From assembly GCA_001896885.1 (NCBI GenBank), contig MKRJ01000046.1, positions 62,001 through 126,000 of the forward strand: a stretch of DNA of 64,000 nt, written 5' to 3'. The stretch is from Rhizobiales bacterium 65-79 (GTDB lineage: Bacteria; Pseudomonadota; Alphaproteobacteria; Rhizobiales; Rhizobiaceae). The notes beneath the pieces were generated by a model. That model had not been told where the DNA came from and searched no databases. It worked only from the letters and a program-made list of their open reading frames with translations. Position numbers and translations under genes: made by a program. Positions within the stretch are counted from its first letter, which is position 1. The number at the start of each line of letters is the position of its first letter. Shown here one piece after another: positions 1-8,499 of the stretch.

Positions 1-621
1 CGTGGCGAGCACGCGCACGGCATCCGGCTTGGTCAGCCAGCTTCCGTCGTCCAGTCTCGAATTGACCACCGGATAGGGCTCGACGCTCGCCCGCGGCAGC
101 AACCGGTGCATCTCCAGCAGGCTGCGCGGCATGTGATAGTTGTTGGTGACGAGGATGACGCTGCCATAGTCGTGCTCGGCCATCCATTTCGCGCTCTGCT
201 CGGCGTTTCCGACCGTATCGATCGCCTCATGGTCGATATCGACGCAGCAGGAAAAAAGCCGCTTGTCGCCGCCCGTTACTTCGCGCAGCGCCTTACGGCC
301 GGAATGCGGATTGACCCCGCTGATGAGCAGGCGCTTCCCTTTGCCGGACTTCAGGAGATCAACCGCCGCAGCCAGGCGCGATTGTCCGCCGGTCAGCACG
401 ATGATGCCGTCGGCCGCACGCATATTGGCGGGCTGGGTGAGCAGGCTGACATGCTCGGCGAAAAAGCCGAAACCGACCGCAAGCGCGCAAGCAATCCCTG
501 CCCCGCCCCACAGGGCGAGACGCATATGGCGCCAGAAGCGGCTCGGTGACGACAGAGGCTTTTCGGACTGCGCCCCGTCCCGGGTACTGGCCTGCCCTTC
601 CGTGGATTCGCAAGCGTCCAT
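1..621 (-). CDS. YdcF/SanA-family (DUF218) membrane protein, 3' end cut by window edge
   Basis: This frame runs off the left edge of the window; 207 residues are visible. After a polar N-terminus there is one membrane segment (about residues 34-56). The DUF218 fold follows, opening with GIIVLTGG (72-79) and carrying the family motif VTNNYHMPRS (158-167). Family members are inner-membrane anchored proteins linked to envelope or peptidoglycan and vancomycin-sensitivity phenotypes; their reaction is unknown. The ATG chosen opens the only long uninterrupted frame. It lies 107 bp downstream of ftsX in the same orientation, so co-transcription with ftsEX is possible. The exact role is not inferable. 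Confidence 0.85.
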   Translation of the reverse strand, partial: MDACESTEGQASTRDGAQSEKPLSSPSRFWRHMRLALWGGAGIACALAVGFGFFAEHVSLLTQPANMRAADGIIVLTGGQSRLAAAVDLLKSGKGKRLLISGVNPHSGRKALREVTGGDKRLFSCCVDIDHEAIDTVGNAEQSAKWMAEHDYGSVILVTNNYHMPRSLLEMHRLLPRASVEPYPVVNSRLDDGSWLTKPDAVRVLAT

Positions 622-728
622 TATGCTAGCGATAACAGTCAATTAAGGCGGCAGCTAGCCGAAACGGCGCTGCTCTCCCACAATAAGTTACCGCCCGTCG
701 CGGACCGTGATCAAACGAGGAAGGCATT

Positions 729-1748
729 CTATCGCTCCGGCTGATGCGCCTCTATGTCGGCTAAGTAGCGCACGACCGTGAAATGCGAAGTGGCCGCGGT
801 AAGGCCTGCGATGACGAGCACGATCAGCGCAACGCCGGCATAACCGCTCGAATCGATGGAGAAATTGCCGAAGAGCGCCGCCGCCTGATCGGCTTGCGGA
901 GTGGCCATGTTGCGGGCCGATAGCCAGGCGAACACCAGGAAGACGATGATCGCGCCGATGCCGCCCGCGGCCGCGCCCTTCAGCCCCATCGTCAGGAAAT
1001 GTCCGCGGAATTCGGAGGCGATGAAGCGGGCGTCGGCGCCGACGAAATGCAGCACCTCTATGATGTGGCCGTTGCCGGCCATGGCGCCGCGCGTGGCGAA
1101 CACGACCGAAAGCACAGTCGCGGAAAGCATCAGCGCGAGAACGGTGACGCCGATGGTCACCGTCATGTGGGCCATGGCGATCAGGCGGTCCACCCAGCTA
1201 CGGTGGTCGTCAAGGCTGGCGCTTGGGATCTGCGCCTTGATGAGGTCGCGCATGGCCGCGAAGTCCGGCGGGTGCGCCGTGTCGATGGTGACAACGACGA
1301 GGCGCGGGACCGGCAGTTCGTCGATGTCGAGGCCCTTGCCCAGCCACGGCTCGAGCAGCCGCGCGGTTGCCTCGCGATCGACGATCGACGCGCCGGTGAC
1401 GCCCTTGAAACGCAAGGCGATCTCCTGCGCCGACTTCAAGGCCTGCTCCATGTCGAGTCCGTCGGCCGGCTTGATTTGGATGGTGGCCTCGCGCGAGATC
1501 TGCCCTTCCCAGGTGGCTGCGGCGCCGCGCACCAGTGTCACGGCGCCGAGCGTCAGGCAGGAGAGGAACGTCATGATGGCGATGACGAAGATCAGGGCCC
1601 GCCCGGCGATGTTCTGGCTCGGCACGATCGGCGCCATCGGACGCTGCGCCTGCTGTGGCCGCGCCGCGCCCGGCGCATAGGGCGACGGAGCCTGTTCGGA
1701 CGGCGCGCCGGTCTCCGCGAAAGTGTTGCCGCCCGCCGCCTCAGTCAT
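729..1748 (-). CDS. ftsX: cell-division ABC transporter permease FtsX
   Basis: FtsX is the membrane partner of FtsE. The pair transmits ATP-driven signals to periplasmic peptidoglycan hydrolases at the septum. The 339-residue product has a Pro/Ala-rich cytoplasmic N-terminus, then the FtsX topology of four membrane segments (about 50-73, 194-218, 252-277 and 302-325). A periplasmic domain of about 120 residues lies between the first two segments. The start overlaps the end of ftsE by 8 bp, so the two genes are translationally coupled. The proline-rich N-terminal tail appears longer than in enterobacteria, from memory of the family. Confidence rests on topology plus ftsE linkage. Confidence 0.93.
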   Translation of the reverse strand: MTEAAGGNTFAETGAPSEQAPSPYAPGAARPQQAQRPMAPIVPSQNIAGRALIFVIAIMTFLSCLTLGAVTLVRGAAATWEGQISREATIQIKPADGLDMEQALKSAQEIALRFKGVTGASIVDREATARLLEPWLGKGLDIDELPVPRLVVVTIDTAHPPDFAAMRDLIKAQIPSASLDDHRSWVDRLIAMAHMTVTIGVTVLALMLSATVLSVVFATRGAMAGNGHIIEVLHFVGADARFIASEFRGHFLTMGLKGAAAGGIGAIIVFLVFAWLSARNMATPQADQAAALFGNFSIDSSGYAGVALIVLVIAGLTAATSHFTVVRYLADIEAHQPER

Positions 1749-2400
1749 AGATGTCGAGCCTTCCGCTGGAGAGGATCATGCGCCTCGCGTCGACCTGCTC
1801 CATCAGGGTCACGTCGTGGGTAGCGATCACCACCGCGGTGCCCAAGCGGTTGAGTTCGATGAAGAGCCTCAGCAGCCGGCGTGCCAGGGGCGGGTCGACA
1901 TTGCCGGTGGGTTCATCCGCGAGCAGGATCTCCGGCTGTTCGATCAGCGCCCGCGCGATCGCCGCGCGCTGCTTCTCGCCGCCGGAAAGCACCGGCGGCA
2001 GTACATGCATGCGTTCGCCGAGGCCGACCCATTTCAGGAGTTCGACCACGTCGCCGCGATAGCTGCCCTCCTCGCGCCCGCGCACGCGAAGCGGCAGCGC
2101 CACGTTCTCGTAGGTCGTCATATGGTCGAGCAGACGGAAATCCTGGAAGACCACGCCGATGCGCCTGCGCAACATCGGCAGTTCGCGGCGCTGAAGGCGC
2201 GAGCGATCCTTGCCGAAGACGGTGATCAGGCCGCGGGTCGGCTTGAGCGACAGGAAAAGCAGGCGCAAAAGCGTCGTCTTGCCCGCGCCGGACGGCCCGC
2301 TCAGGAACTGGAACGAGCGCTCGGGTATCTGGAAGGAGATGTCCCGCAGGATCTCCGGTCCCATTCCGTAGCGCAAGCCGACATTTTCGAAACGGAACAC
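1741..2400 (-). CDS. ftsE: cell-division ATP-binding protein FtsE
   Basis: This is the ABC ATPase of the FtsEX complex, which couples divisome constriction to peptidoglycan cleavage. At 219 residues it has normal FtsE length. It contains Walker A GPSGAGKT (35-42), the signature LSGGEKQR (about 138-145), Walker B ILLADEPTGN (about 157-166) and the switch His in ATHD. It is first in an ftsE-ftsX unit. The 185-bp region to the divergent gene upstream contains a TTAA-N7-TTAA box, which suggests cell-cycle control. Confidence 0.95.
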   Translation of the reverse strand: MFRFENVGLRYGMGPEILRDISFQIPERSFQFLSGPSGAGKTTLLRLLFLSLKPTRGLITVFGKDRSRLQRRELPMLRRRIGVVFQDFRLLDHMTTYENVALPLRVRGREEGSYRGDVVELLKWVGLGERMHVLPPVLSGGEKQRAAIARALIEQPEILLADEPTGNVDPPLARRLLRLFIELNRLGTAVVIATHDVTLMEQVDARRMILSSGRLDIYD

Positions 2401-2467
2401 CTTCCCGCTGCCCTCACAACCCTCCCGCCTTACGGGGAAACATGTGTCCGACCATGGTTTCGCATGG

Positions 2468-2482
2468 TTAACGGCCGGTTAA
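2468..2482. promoter_or_regulatory. candidate CtrA-binding box between ftsE and the divergent gene
   Basis: The sequence is TTAA, seven bases, TTAA. This exactly matches the full-site spacing known for the alphaproteobacterial cell-cycle regulator CtrA. It lies 68 bp before the ftsE start and 104 bp before the divergent ORF. A second half-site, TTAACC at 2529-2534, is nearby. Four adjacent T/A tetramers are unusual in such G+C-rich DNA. Binding is inferred from the motif only. Confidence 0.5.
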
Positions 2483-2585
2483 ATGGCGCCCGCGCCCGCG
2501 ATCACATTTGGATCGTGGTGGCGAAGCATTAACCATTTCGGTTTACCCCCGTGGGTTCGAACGCACGGAAAACGGCCGGTCCCGC

Positions 2586-3251
2586 ATGAATGATGCTTCG
2601 AAAGCGCGCCCGGTTTCGGGCGAAATCATGACGGGCGCGGCCGCCTCGACCTCCTTCTCCGCGAACCGTTCGTGTGCCGGGATCATCGACGCCGAATTCG
2701 AGACCGTGACGCCCGCGTCGAGCGACTTCGCACGACAGCGCCCTTCGGGCCGTGCCGCTTCCGGTTCCGCAGACACCGATTTTACCACACATGCGCCGGA
2801 ACTTCCCGGCCTCGGCGTATTGAAGCGCGCTGAAGTCATCGAAGGGCGGCATCGTCAGCCTGGCGGGCCGGCCTTCTGGACCTTCGGCCTCTGTCTCGTG
2901 GCCGCTGCCTTCTGGATCTCGGGGGGCCATGCCCTGCTGCCGCCCGTCCGCCTGCCCGCCTTCCTGCAGGCCGCCCCGACGCTGAAGATCGCCTCCGTAC
3001 GCACGCGCATCGAGAAGATCGACGGCCATGCCATCCTTTTCGTCGACGGCAGCGCCGCCAACGAGACGGGACGCGCGATCGAAGTGCCGCCGCTCGCCAT
3101 CAGCGTCGAAGGCGAAAACGGCGGGACCACGCGCTTTTTCCTGGGGACAAGGGACCGGCAGGTGGCCGCCGGAGAGATCTTCGCCTTTTCCAGCCGCCTG
3201 GAGGTGCCTAAACACGGGGTGAAATCGGTCTCCGTATCGTTCGACAGATAG
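2586..3251 (+). CDS. single-pass membrane protein of unknown function (DUF3426-like C-terminus)
   Basis: The 221-residue protein has a polar N-terminal half of about 95 residues, one hydrophobic segment (FWTFGLCLVAAAFW) and a C-terminal beta-rich domain. That C-terminal part resembles the DUF3426 tails of rhizobial zinc-ribbon (MJ0042-type) proteins often found divergent from ftsE. The usual N-terminal CxxC zinc ribbon is absent here; no paired cysteines occur, so either it was lost or the start lies elsewhere. ATG at 2586 was chosen because upstream codons give no hydrophobic or domain content. hpt follows after 12 bp, suggesting co-transcription. The family assignment is tentative. Confidence 0.7.
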   Translation: MNDASKARPVSGEIMTGAAASTSFSANRSCAGIIDAEFETVTPASSDFARQRPSGRAASGSADTDFTTHAPELPGLGVLKRAEVIEGRHRQPGGPAFWTFGLCLVAAAFWISGGHALLPPVRLPAFLQAAPTLKIASVRTRIEKIDGHAILFVDGSAANETGRAIEVPPLAISVEGENGGTTRFFLGTRDRQVAAGEIFAFSSRLEVPKHGVKSVSVSFDR

Positions 3252-3263
3252 AGAGTTCAGCGC

Positions 3264-3806
3264 ATGCCCGTCGTCCGCGGCAAGGACATCGAGGTCCTCT
3301 TCAGCGCTTCGGCCATCGCGCGCCGCAACCTCGAACTGGCCAAGGATATCGCCGCGCGCGACTATCGCGACCTTCTGGTGATCTCGATCCTCAAGGGCTC
3401 CTTCATCTTCGCCGCCGACCTGATCCGCGCCATGCACGATGCCGGTATTTCGCCCGAGGTCGAGTTCATCTTCATCTCCAGCTACGGCGCCGGCACCACC
3501 GCCGGCGAGATCAAGGTCCTCCGCGACATCGACAACGACGTAAGGGGCCGCGATATCCTCCTGATCGACGACATCCTGGAATCCGGCAACACGCTGAAAT
3601 ATACGCGCGACCTCATGCTCTCGCGCGGCGCGGCAAGCGTCCACATCGCGGTGCTGCTCGACAAGCACATGCGCCGCAAGGCCGATATCGACCCCGACTT
3701 CGTCGGTTTCGACTGCCCCGACCATTTCGTGGTCGGCTACGGCATGGACGTGGCGCACGCCTTCCGCGAACTGCCCTTTGTCGGTATCGTCAAGGGCGAC
3801 GCCTGA
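3264..3806 (+). CDS. hpt: hypoxanthine phosphoribosyltransferase
   Basis: Purine salvage enzyme: hypoxanthine (or guanine) plus PRPP gives IMP (GMP) plus pyrophosphate in the cytosol. The 180 residues match the bacterial HPRT length. Visible motifs are the pyrophosphate-loop LKGSF (43-47), the flexible catalytic loop SSYG (72-75) and the PRPP-binding LLIDDILESGNT (99-110). It starts 12 bp after the membrane-protein gene, and a short-chain dehydrogenase gene follows 34 bp downstream, so the three may share a transcript. Confidence 0.95.
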   Translation: MPVVRGKDIEVLFSASAIARRNLELAKDIAARDYRDLLVISILKGSFIFAADLIRAMHDAGISPEVEFIFISSYGAGTTAGEIKVLRDIDNDVRGRDILLIDDILESGNTLKYTRDLMLSRGAASVHIAVLLDKHMRRKADIDPDFVGFDCPDHFVVGYGMDVAHAFRELPFVGIVKGDA

Positions 3807-3840
3807 GGATAGTCCCGGGCGCGCGGTCCGGGAGATTTCG

Positions 3841-4575
3841 ATGTCCGAGAAAGGCGTGTGCGTGGTCATCGGCGCGGGTGACGATACCGGCGCGGCGATC
3901 GCCAGGGCATTCGCACGTGAAGGGCTGGCCGCCTGCGTCGTCCGCCGCCCGAGGCACCTCGATAAGCTGGAGACGCTCGCTGCCGAAATCCGCGCCGAAG
4001 GGAATGTAGCCCATGCCTTCGGCGTCGATGCGCGGGACGAGCCGGCGATGATGTCGCTCTTCAACTCGATCGAGGACGAGATCGGCCCGGTCGAGGTCGT
4101 CGTCTTCAACATCGGCGCCAATGTGCGCTTCCCGATCGTCGAGACGACCGCCCGCGTTTATCGGAAAGTCTGGGAGATGGCCGCCTTCGCCGGCTTCCTG
4201 ACCGGCCGCGAAGCCGCCCGCCACATGCTGCCGCGCGAACGCGGGACGATCCTCTTCACCGGGGCGACGGCAAGCATGCGCGGCGGCGACGGCTTTGCCG
4301 CCTTTGCCGGCGCCAAGCACGCGCTGCGCGCGCTGGCGCAGTCGATGGCGCGCGAACTCGGGCCGAAGAACATCCACGTCGCGCATGTCGTCATCGACGG
4401 CGCCATCGATACGAACTTCATCCGCGGCATGCGGCCGGATGCCGACGAATTGCGCGAGCGGGACGCCATCCTGTCGCCCGACGCGATCGCGTCCGCCTAT
4501 GTCGTGCTTCACCGCCAGCACCGCAGCGCCTGGACGCACGAGATGGATCTGCGGCCCTGGGTCGAGAAATGGTGA
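3841..4575 (+). CDS. short-chain dehydrogenase/reductase-like protein lacking the catalytic Tyr
   Basis: SDR-fold protein of 244 residues with a Rossmann nucleotide-binding loop GAGDDTG (11-17) and the NIG motif (90-92). In the active-site segment the catalytic YxxxK is FxxxK (F155, K159), with S145 in TGATAS. Because Tyr is the general acid/base of classical SDRs, standard dehydrogenase activity is doubtful. I recall other rhizobial members with the same F, so it is probably a subfamily trait and not decay. ATG 3841 was preferred over the more upstream ATG because the Rossmann strand begins at once. The isomerase gene follows 7 bp later. Confidence 0.85.
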   Translation: MSEKGVCVVIGAGDDTGAAIARAFAREGLAACVVRRPRHLDKLETLAAEIRAEGNVAHAFGVDARDEPAMMSLFNSIEDEIGPVEVVVFNIGANVRFPIVETTARVYRKVWEMAAFAGFLTGREAARHMLPRERGTILFTGATASMRGGDGFAAFAGAKHALRALAQSMARELGPKNIHVAHVVIDGAIDTNFIRGMRPDADELRERDAILSPDAIASAYVVLHRQHRSAWTHEMDLRPWVEKW

Positions 4576-4582
4576 GGGCCGG

Positions 4583-5197
4583 ATGAAAACGGTGGAATTC
4601 ATCTTCGATTTCGGCAGCCCGAACGCCTATCTCGCGCACCGGGTGATCCCCGGGATCGAGGCGCGAACCGGAGCAGCGTTCATCTACAATCCCTGCCTGC
4701 TCGGCGGCATCTTCAAGGCGACCGGCAACAGATCGCCCTTCGAGCAGTTCACAGGGGTGAAAAACAGGCTCGACTACGAGCGGCTGGAGATCAGACGCTT
4801 CGTCGAGCGGCATCATATCGACGCCTTCAGGATGAACCCGCATTTTCCGGTCAATACCCTCCTGATGATGCGCGGCGCCATCGTCGCGGGCGAGGAAGGA
4901 AAACTGGCCCCCTATGTCGAGACGTGCTTCCGCGCCATGTGGGAGGACGGCAGGAAGATGGACGATCCGGCCGCTGCCGGCGCGGCCCTCGACGCCGCGG
5001 GGTTAGATGGCCGCGCCGTTCTGGAACGCACGCAGGAACAATGGGTCAAGGACAGGCTGATCGCCAACACCGAAAGCGCCGTCGCCCGTGGCGTCTTTGG
5101 CATGCCGACCTTCTTCGTCGGCAAGGAAATGTTCTTCGGCAAGGACCGGCTGGCCCTTGTGGAGGAGGAAATCCTGAAAGCCCAACCGACCGGCTAA
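4583..5197 (+). CDS. 2-hydroxychromene-2-carboxylate isomerase family protein (DsbA/GST-kappa fold)
   Basis: Thioredoxin-fold isomerase family; the prototype NahD uses glutathione to isomerise 2-hydroxychromene-2-carboxylate in naphthalene breakdown. The 204 residues begin MKTVEFIFDFGSPNAY. The Ser of FGSPN is at the position that contacts glutathione in place of the DsbA CxxC. The C-terminus carries GVFGMPTFFVGKEMFFG, the cis-Pro region. No other aromatic-degradation genes are present, so the real substrate is unknown. It is paired with the SDR-like gene (7-bp gap) and overlaps the convergent VOC gene by 4 bp. Confidence 0.85.
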   Translation: MKTVEFIFDFGSPNAYLAHRVIPGIEARTGAAFIYNPCLLGGIFKATGNRSPFEQFTGVKNRLDYERLEIRRFVERHHIDAFRMNPHFPVNTLLMMRGAIVAGEEGKLAPYVETCFRAMWEDGRKMDDPAAAGAALDAAGLDGRAVLERTQEQWVKDRLIANTESAVARGVFGMPTFFVGKEMFFGKDRLALVEEEILKAQPTG

Positions 5198-5571
5198 TTT
5201 GCCTTTTCGATCTCCTCATGGAAATGCAAGCGGTTGCCAAAGGGATCGATGACCGAGATCTCGCGCGTTTCCCAGGGCTTCACCTCCAGCCCCGGCTTGG
5301 CGAAACGGTAGTCCTTTTCCGACAGTTCACGATGGAAGCCGGCGATATCGCCGACATGGATGCGCAGCGCGCTGCCGGGAATGGCATCGCCATGATGTTC
5401 GGAGAGATGCAGCACGCATTCGCCGCGCGCGACCTCCATATAGAGCGGGAAATTATCCCCGTAGCGATGCTCCCAGCGAACCTCGAAACCGAGGAATCCC
5501 TCGTAGAATTCCCGCGCTTTGGCGACATCGAAAATGCGCAGGATAGGTATCACCCGGCCGAGGCGTGGCAT
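5194..5571 (-). CDS. glyoxalase/VOC superfamily protein (bleomycin-resistance-like)
   Basis: A 125-residue single-unit VOC protein. It has the opening beta-alpha unit PILRIFDVAKAREFYEG, the wall strand ECVLHLSEHHG and the closing ISVIDPFGNRLHFHE typical of bleomycin-binding-like members. VOC proteins bind or sequester small molecules or do metal-dependent chemistry; the substrate cannot be read here. ATG 5571 was chosen because the domain begins there. It lies 28 bp after the DUF4175 gene in the same orientation. Confidence 0.8.
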   Translation of the reverse strand: MPRLGRVIPILRIFDVAKAREFYEGFLGFEVRWEHRYGDNFPLYMEVARGECVLHLSEHHGDAIPGSALRIHVGDIAGFHRELSEKDYRFAKPGLEVKPWETREISVIDPFGNRLHFHEEIEKAN

Positions 5572-5599
5572 GAAGCGGTCCTTGTCGTGGGGAAAATAG

Positions 5600-8236
5600 C
5601 TATTTGAACTGGAGCAGCCGCTCGAGATAGCTGCGCTCGACCTCGGGGCTGAGCGCATTGCCGAGCCGCTTGCGGATGGCTTCGAGGATGCGCCGCGCCC
5701 GCTGCACGTCGATCTCGTCCGGCACCTTGACCGAATCGCCGAAATCCGGGCCCGTCGTGGCGCGCGGCCGGCCGAGCGGGTCGCGGTCGGCGTTCTGCTG
5801 GCGGCCGCCATTCTGCGAGCCGCCCTGGTCGCCCTGCTGTGCCTGCTGCATCTGCTGCATCATGTCCTTGGCGCCGCGCCTCAGCGCCTCCAGCGCCTGG
5901 CTTTCTTCGCCGAGCGCCTGCTCGCCCTCGCCCTGGCCAAGCGACTTGCCGGCCTCGCCCATGGATTTGTCGGCGTCGCCGAACCCCTTGCCGGGCTTGA
6001 TGCCAAGCTCGTCGAGCTTCTTTGTGAGATCGCCGAGATCGCCGCGGAGCTTGCCCTGCCCCTGCTGCAGCTGCTTCAGCGCCTGCGCGAGTTCGTCCGG
6101 CGTCATGCCGCCGGAGCCGTCCTGCTGCCCTTGTTGTTCACCGCCCTCGCCTTGCTGGCCCATCTGGCCCTGGCCCGTCTGGTCCTGATCCTGGCCCTGG
6201 CCCTGGCCCATCTGGCCTTCCTCGCCGCGCTCGCCCTGCTGCCCTTGCTGCAGGCGGAAGGTCTTGTTCATCAGTTCCTGCTGGCGCCGCATGAGTTCGC
6301 CGAGCTTGTCCATCTGCTGCCGCATCTGGCCCTGCTGCTGGCCGCCCTGCTGGCCCGGCCGGCCGGCCTGGAGATTGTTCATCATGTTCTGAAGCTGCGA
6401 GAGCAGTTGCTGCGCCTGGTCGCGCGCTCCGGATCGGGCCAGGTTCTCGATCTGGTCGAGCATGCGCTCGAGATCGCCCTGCCGGATCTCCTGTCCGTTC
6501 TGCGGCATCTGCTGCGCCAGGTTCGGGTTCTGCTGCATGCGCTCGGCGAACTCATGCAGATACTCCTGCATGGCCTGCCTGAGTTCCTTCATCAGCTTCT
6601 GGATCTCCTGGTCGGAAGCGCCGTTCTTCAGCGCCTGCTGCAGCGCCTGTTCCGCCTGGCGCAGGCGCTTCTCCGCGGCCGAAAGGTTGCCCCCCTCGAT
6701 GCCGAGCGCGATATCCCAGAGATAGGAAACGACGTCGCGATACTGGTCGTCCGTCCGCGCAAGCTGCAGCCGGGTGCGGGCGCTCATGATCGCCAGGTAG
6801 TGCGCCATGCTGGTGAAAGTGTCCTCCGGCCTGAGCGTGATCGCATCCATCATGTCGAGCACGCGCTGCTTCTTGTTGGCGTCGAGCGCGAGGATGCGCC
6901 GCTGTTCGACGAGCGCGCGCGCCAGCGGATTGGCGAACGGCCGCTCGGGCAGCCGCAGGAGCTTCGTCTCGCTCGAGGCCTCGTGCCCGGCGTCGTCCTT
7001 GGCCTTCAGCGTCAGCCGCACCATCGTCCCGGCCCAGGGATGGTCGGTCAGGTCCTTGACCGTCCGGGCGACATGGTTCTTCGCGTCACGGCGCGGCAGC
7101 GTCAGCGGCATTTCGGGAGCCGGATAGAGCGGGTGGGCGTTGGCAGCCTGCGGATCGGCCGGCTCGAAGACCGCCTCGGCCGAGGCCGGCCCGTAATCGT
7201 CCTCGATCGAGTAGGTGAGTTCCAGCGCCCCGTTGACGGCATGTTTCGGCTCGCCGGAGAAGCGGATCACGGGCGGCTTGTCGGGAATGACATCGAAGGT
7301 CCAGCGGCGCATTTCGCTACCGTCCGATTTCAGGCTGATGGCGCCGTTCTTGGTCAGCGCGGCGGCGAATTCGGAGATTTTCGCTGCTGCCCCGCCGGAG
7401 ACATCGGACGCCTTCGCCTTGCCGCCTTCGCCCGCCTTCTTCGCGGGAATGTCGCGCGCATTGCCGGCCGCATCGATGAAATCCAGCGTTTCCTTGCCGC
7501 TGCCGCCGGTGACCCGCAGCGCAAGCTGGCTGTTCTCGGGTATCCGGAAATGCTCCGTCCCGGTCTCGCCGGCCCCGGTGTCGCCGCCGCTGGTGAGGAA
7601 GATCGGAGCGCGGCCGGTATAGGAAGGCGGCGTCACCCAGGCATCGATCCTGGGCGGGACCGCCTCGCGCATCGCGGCGGGGCGGAACGCGTCGGCGACG
7701 CTGCCGCCATTGGGGCTAGAGGAAAAGGCGAGGGCCACGACGAATATGAGCGCCACTGCCGCGCGGATCGCCCAGGGATCGCGTTCGGGCATGTTCGGGC
7801 GGGGTGCGTCGGCGGAAACGCCGGCGAGTTTCTCCGCCATCCGGCGCTGGTGCTCACGCCAGAGCGCCTGCGAGAAATCGTCCGCATTGCCGCCTGGCCG
7901 GTCCGTCTGCACCAGGACGGGCGTGTGCATAAGTCCATTGGCCTGCTCGATGCGGCGGTCGATCTCGGCCTCGGTCGGCATACGGAAGACGCGCAACGGA
8001 AAGAGCGCGGCGAGCGCCGCCAGCCCGAACAGCACCGTCAGGCCGATCCTCAGCCAGTCGGGCGCGACACGGAACAGGCCGAACCACGAGACGCTGAGGA
8101 AGAGCCCGGCGACCAGCAGGATCGGCAGGACGAGCGGCCAGCCCCGCTCCACGACCATGGCGGCGCGCGTCATCGAGCGCGTACGATAAAGCCGCGAAAA
8201 CAGGCCTTTGTCGAAATCTGCGGGCGTGTCGGCCAT
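5600..8236 (-). CDS. DUF4175/TIGR02302 family large membrane protein
   Basis: An 878-residue alphaproteobacterial protein of unknown function. It has membrane segments near 34-55, 62-82 and 155-172, then a long extracytoplasmic domain. From about 590 to 790 it is strongly Gln/Gly/Met-rich and low in complexity, with helical EQALQQALK-type repeats, and it ends in a short basic helix. The family is recognised from its position downstream of lysA and its Gln-rich C-terminal half. No catalytic motif is visible. Upstream (8237-8499) lies a palindromic repeat separating it from lysA. Confidence 0.85.
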   Translation of the reverse strand: MADTPADFDKGLFSRLYRTRSMTRAAMVVERGWPLVLPILLVAGLFLSVSWFGLFRVAPDWLRIGLTVLFGLAALAALFPLRVFRMPTEAEIDRRIEQANGLMHTPVLVQTDRPGGNADDFSQALWREHQRRMAEKLAGVSADAPRPNMPERDPWAIRAAVALIFVVALAFSSSPNGGSVADAFRPAAMREAVPPRIDAWVTPPSYTGRAPIFLTSGGDTGAGETGTEHFRIPENSQLALRVTGGSGKETLDFIDAAGNARDIPAKKAGEGGKAKASDVSGGAAAKISEFAAALTKNGAISLKSDGSEMRRWTFDVIPDKPPVIRFSGEPKHAVNGALELTYSIEDDYGPASAEAVFEPADPQAANAHPLYPAPEMPLTLPRRDAKNHVARTVKDLTDHPWAGTMVRLTLKAKDDAGHEASSETKLLRLPERPFANPLARALVEQRRILALDANKKQRVLDMMDAITLRPEDTFTSMAHYLAIMSARTRLQLARTDDQYRDVVSYLWDIALGIEGGNLSAAEKRLRQAEQALQQALKNGASDQEIQKLMKELRQAMQEYLHEFAERMQQNPNLAQQMPQNGQEIRQGDLERMLDQIENLARSGARDQAQQLLSQLQNMMNNLQAGRPGQQGGQQQGQMRQQMDKLGELMRRQQELMNKTFRLQQGQQGERGEEGQMGQGQGQDQDQTGQGQMGQQGEGGEQQGQQDGSGGMTPDELAQALKQLQQGQGKLRGDLGDLTKKLDELGIKPGKGFGDADKSMGEAGKSLGQGEGEQALGEESQALEALRRGAKDMMQQMQQAQQGDQGGSQNGGRQQNADRDPLGRPRATTGPDFGDSVKVPDEIDVQRARRILEAIRKRLGNALSPEVERSYLERLLQFK

Positions 8237-8376
8237 CGATCCCTTCCAGGTCGATATGTCGAACCTGTCACCTCAAGCGCAAATCGCGCTCTCTAAAGGA
8301 TAGCAGCAATCTCGGCAAAGGCGAGGCGGCGGCACGAAAACGTGAAAAAGTCTCACATGCGGCGGGGTTGTTCGGG

Positions 8377-8493
8377 AAATCCGTCAGGCCTGAGCGAAAG
8401 CGGTGCTCGGGGAGCACCGGAGCGGAGCGTACATCAAGTACGTGAGCACCGGAGCGCAGCCGGACGCCGCTTTCGCTCAGGCCTGACGGATTT
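8377..8493. repeat. intergenic palindromic repeat, copy A (perfect 27-bp outer arms)
   Basis: The outer arms 8377-8403 and 8467-8493 are exact reverse complements (27/27). The 63-nt centre holds a second hairpin, GCGTAC-ATCAA-GTACGT, and a direct repeat GAGCACCGGAGCG (8412-8424 and 8444-8456). The core is shared with copy B near 14.7 kb and in part with copy C near 15.65 kb. It starts 6 bp beyond the lysA stop, in the gap before the DUF4175 gene. It resembles rhizobial REP/RPE-type dispersed palindromes and contains no ORF. Confidence 0.85.
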
Positions 8494-8499
8494 CTGGCC

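Noticed and set aside
6131-8296. 721-codon open frame antisense to the DUF4175 gene
   Set aside because: Mirror of the Gln-rich and helical regions; no motif and no ribosome-binding site.
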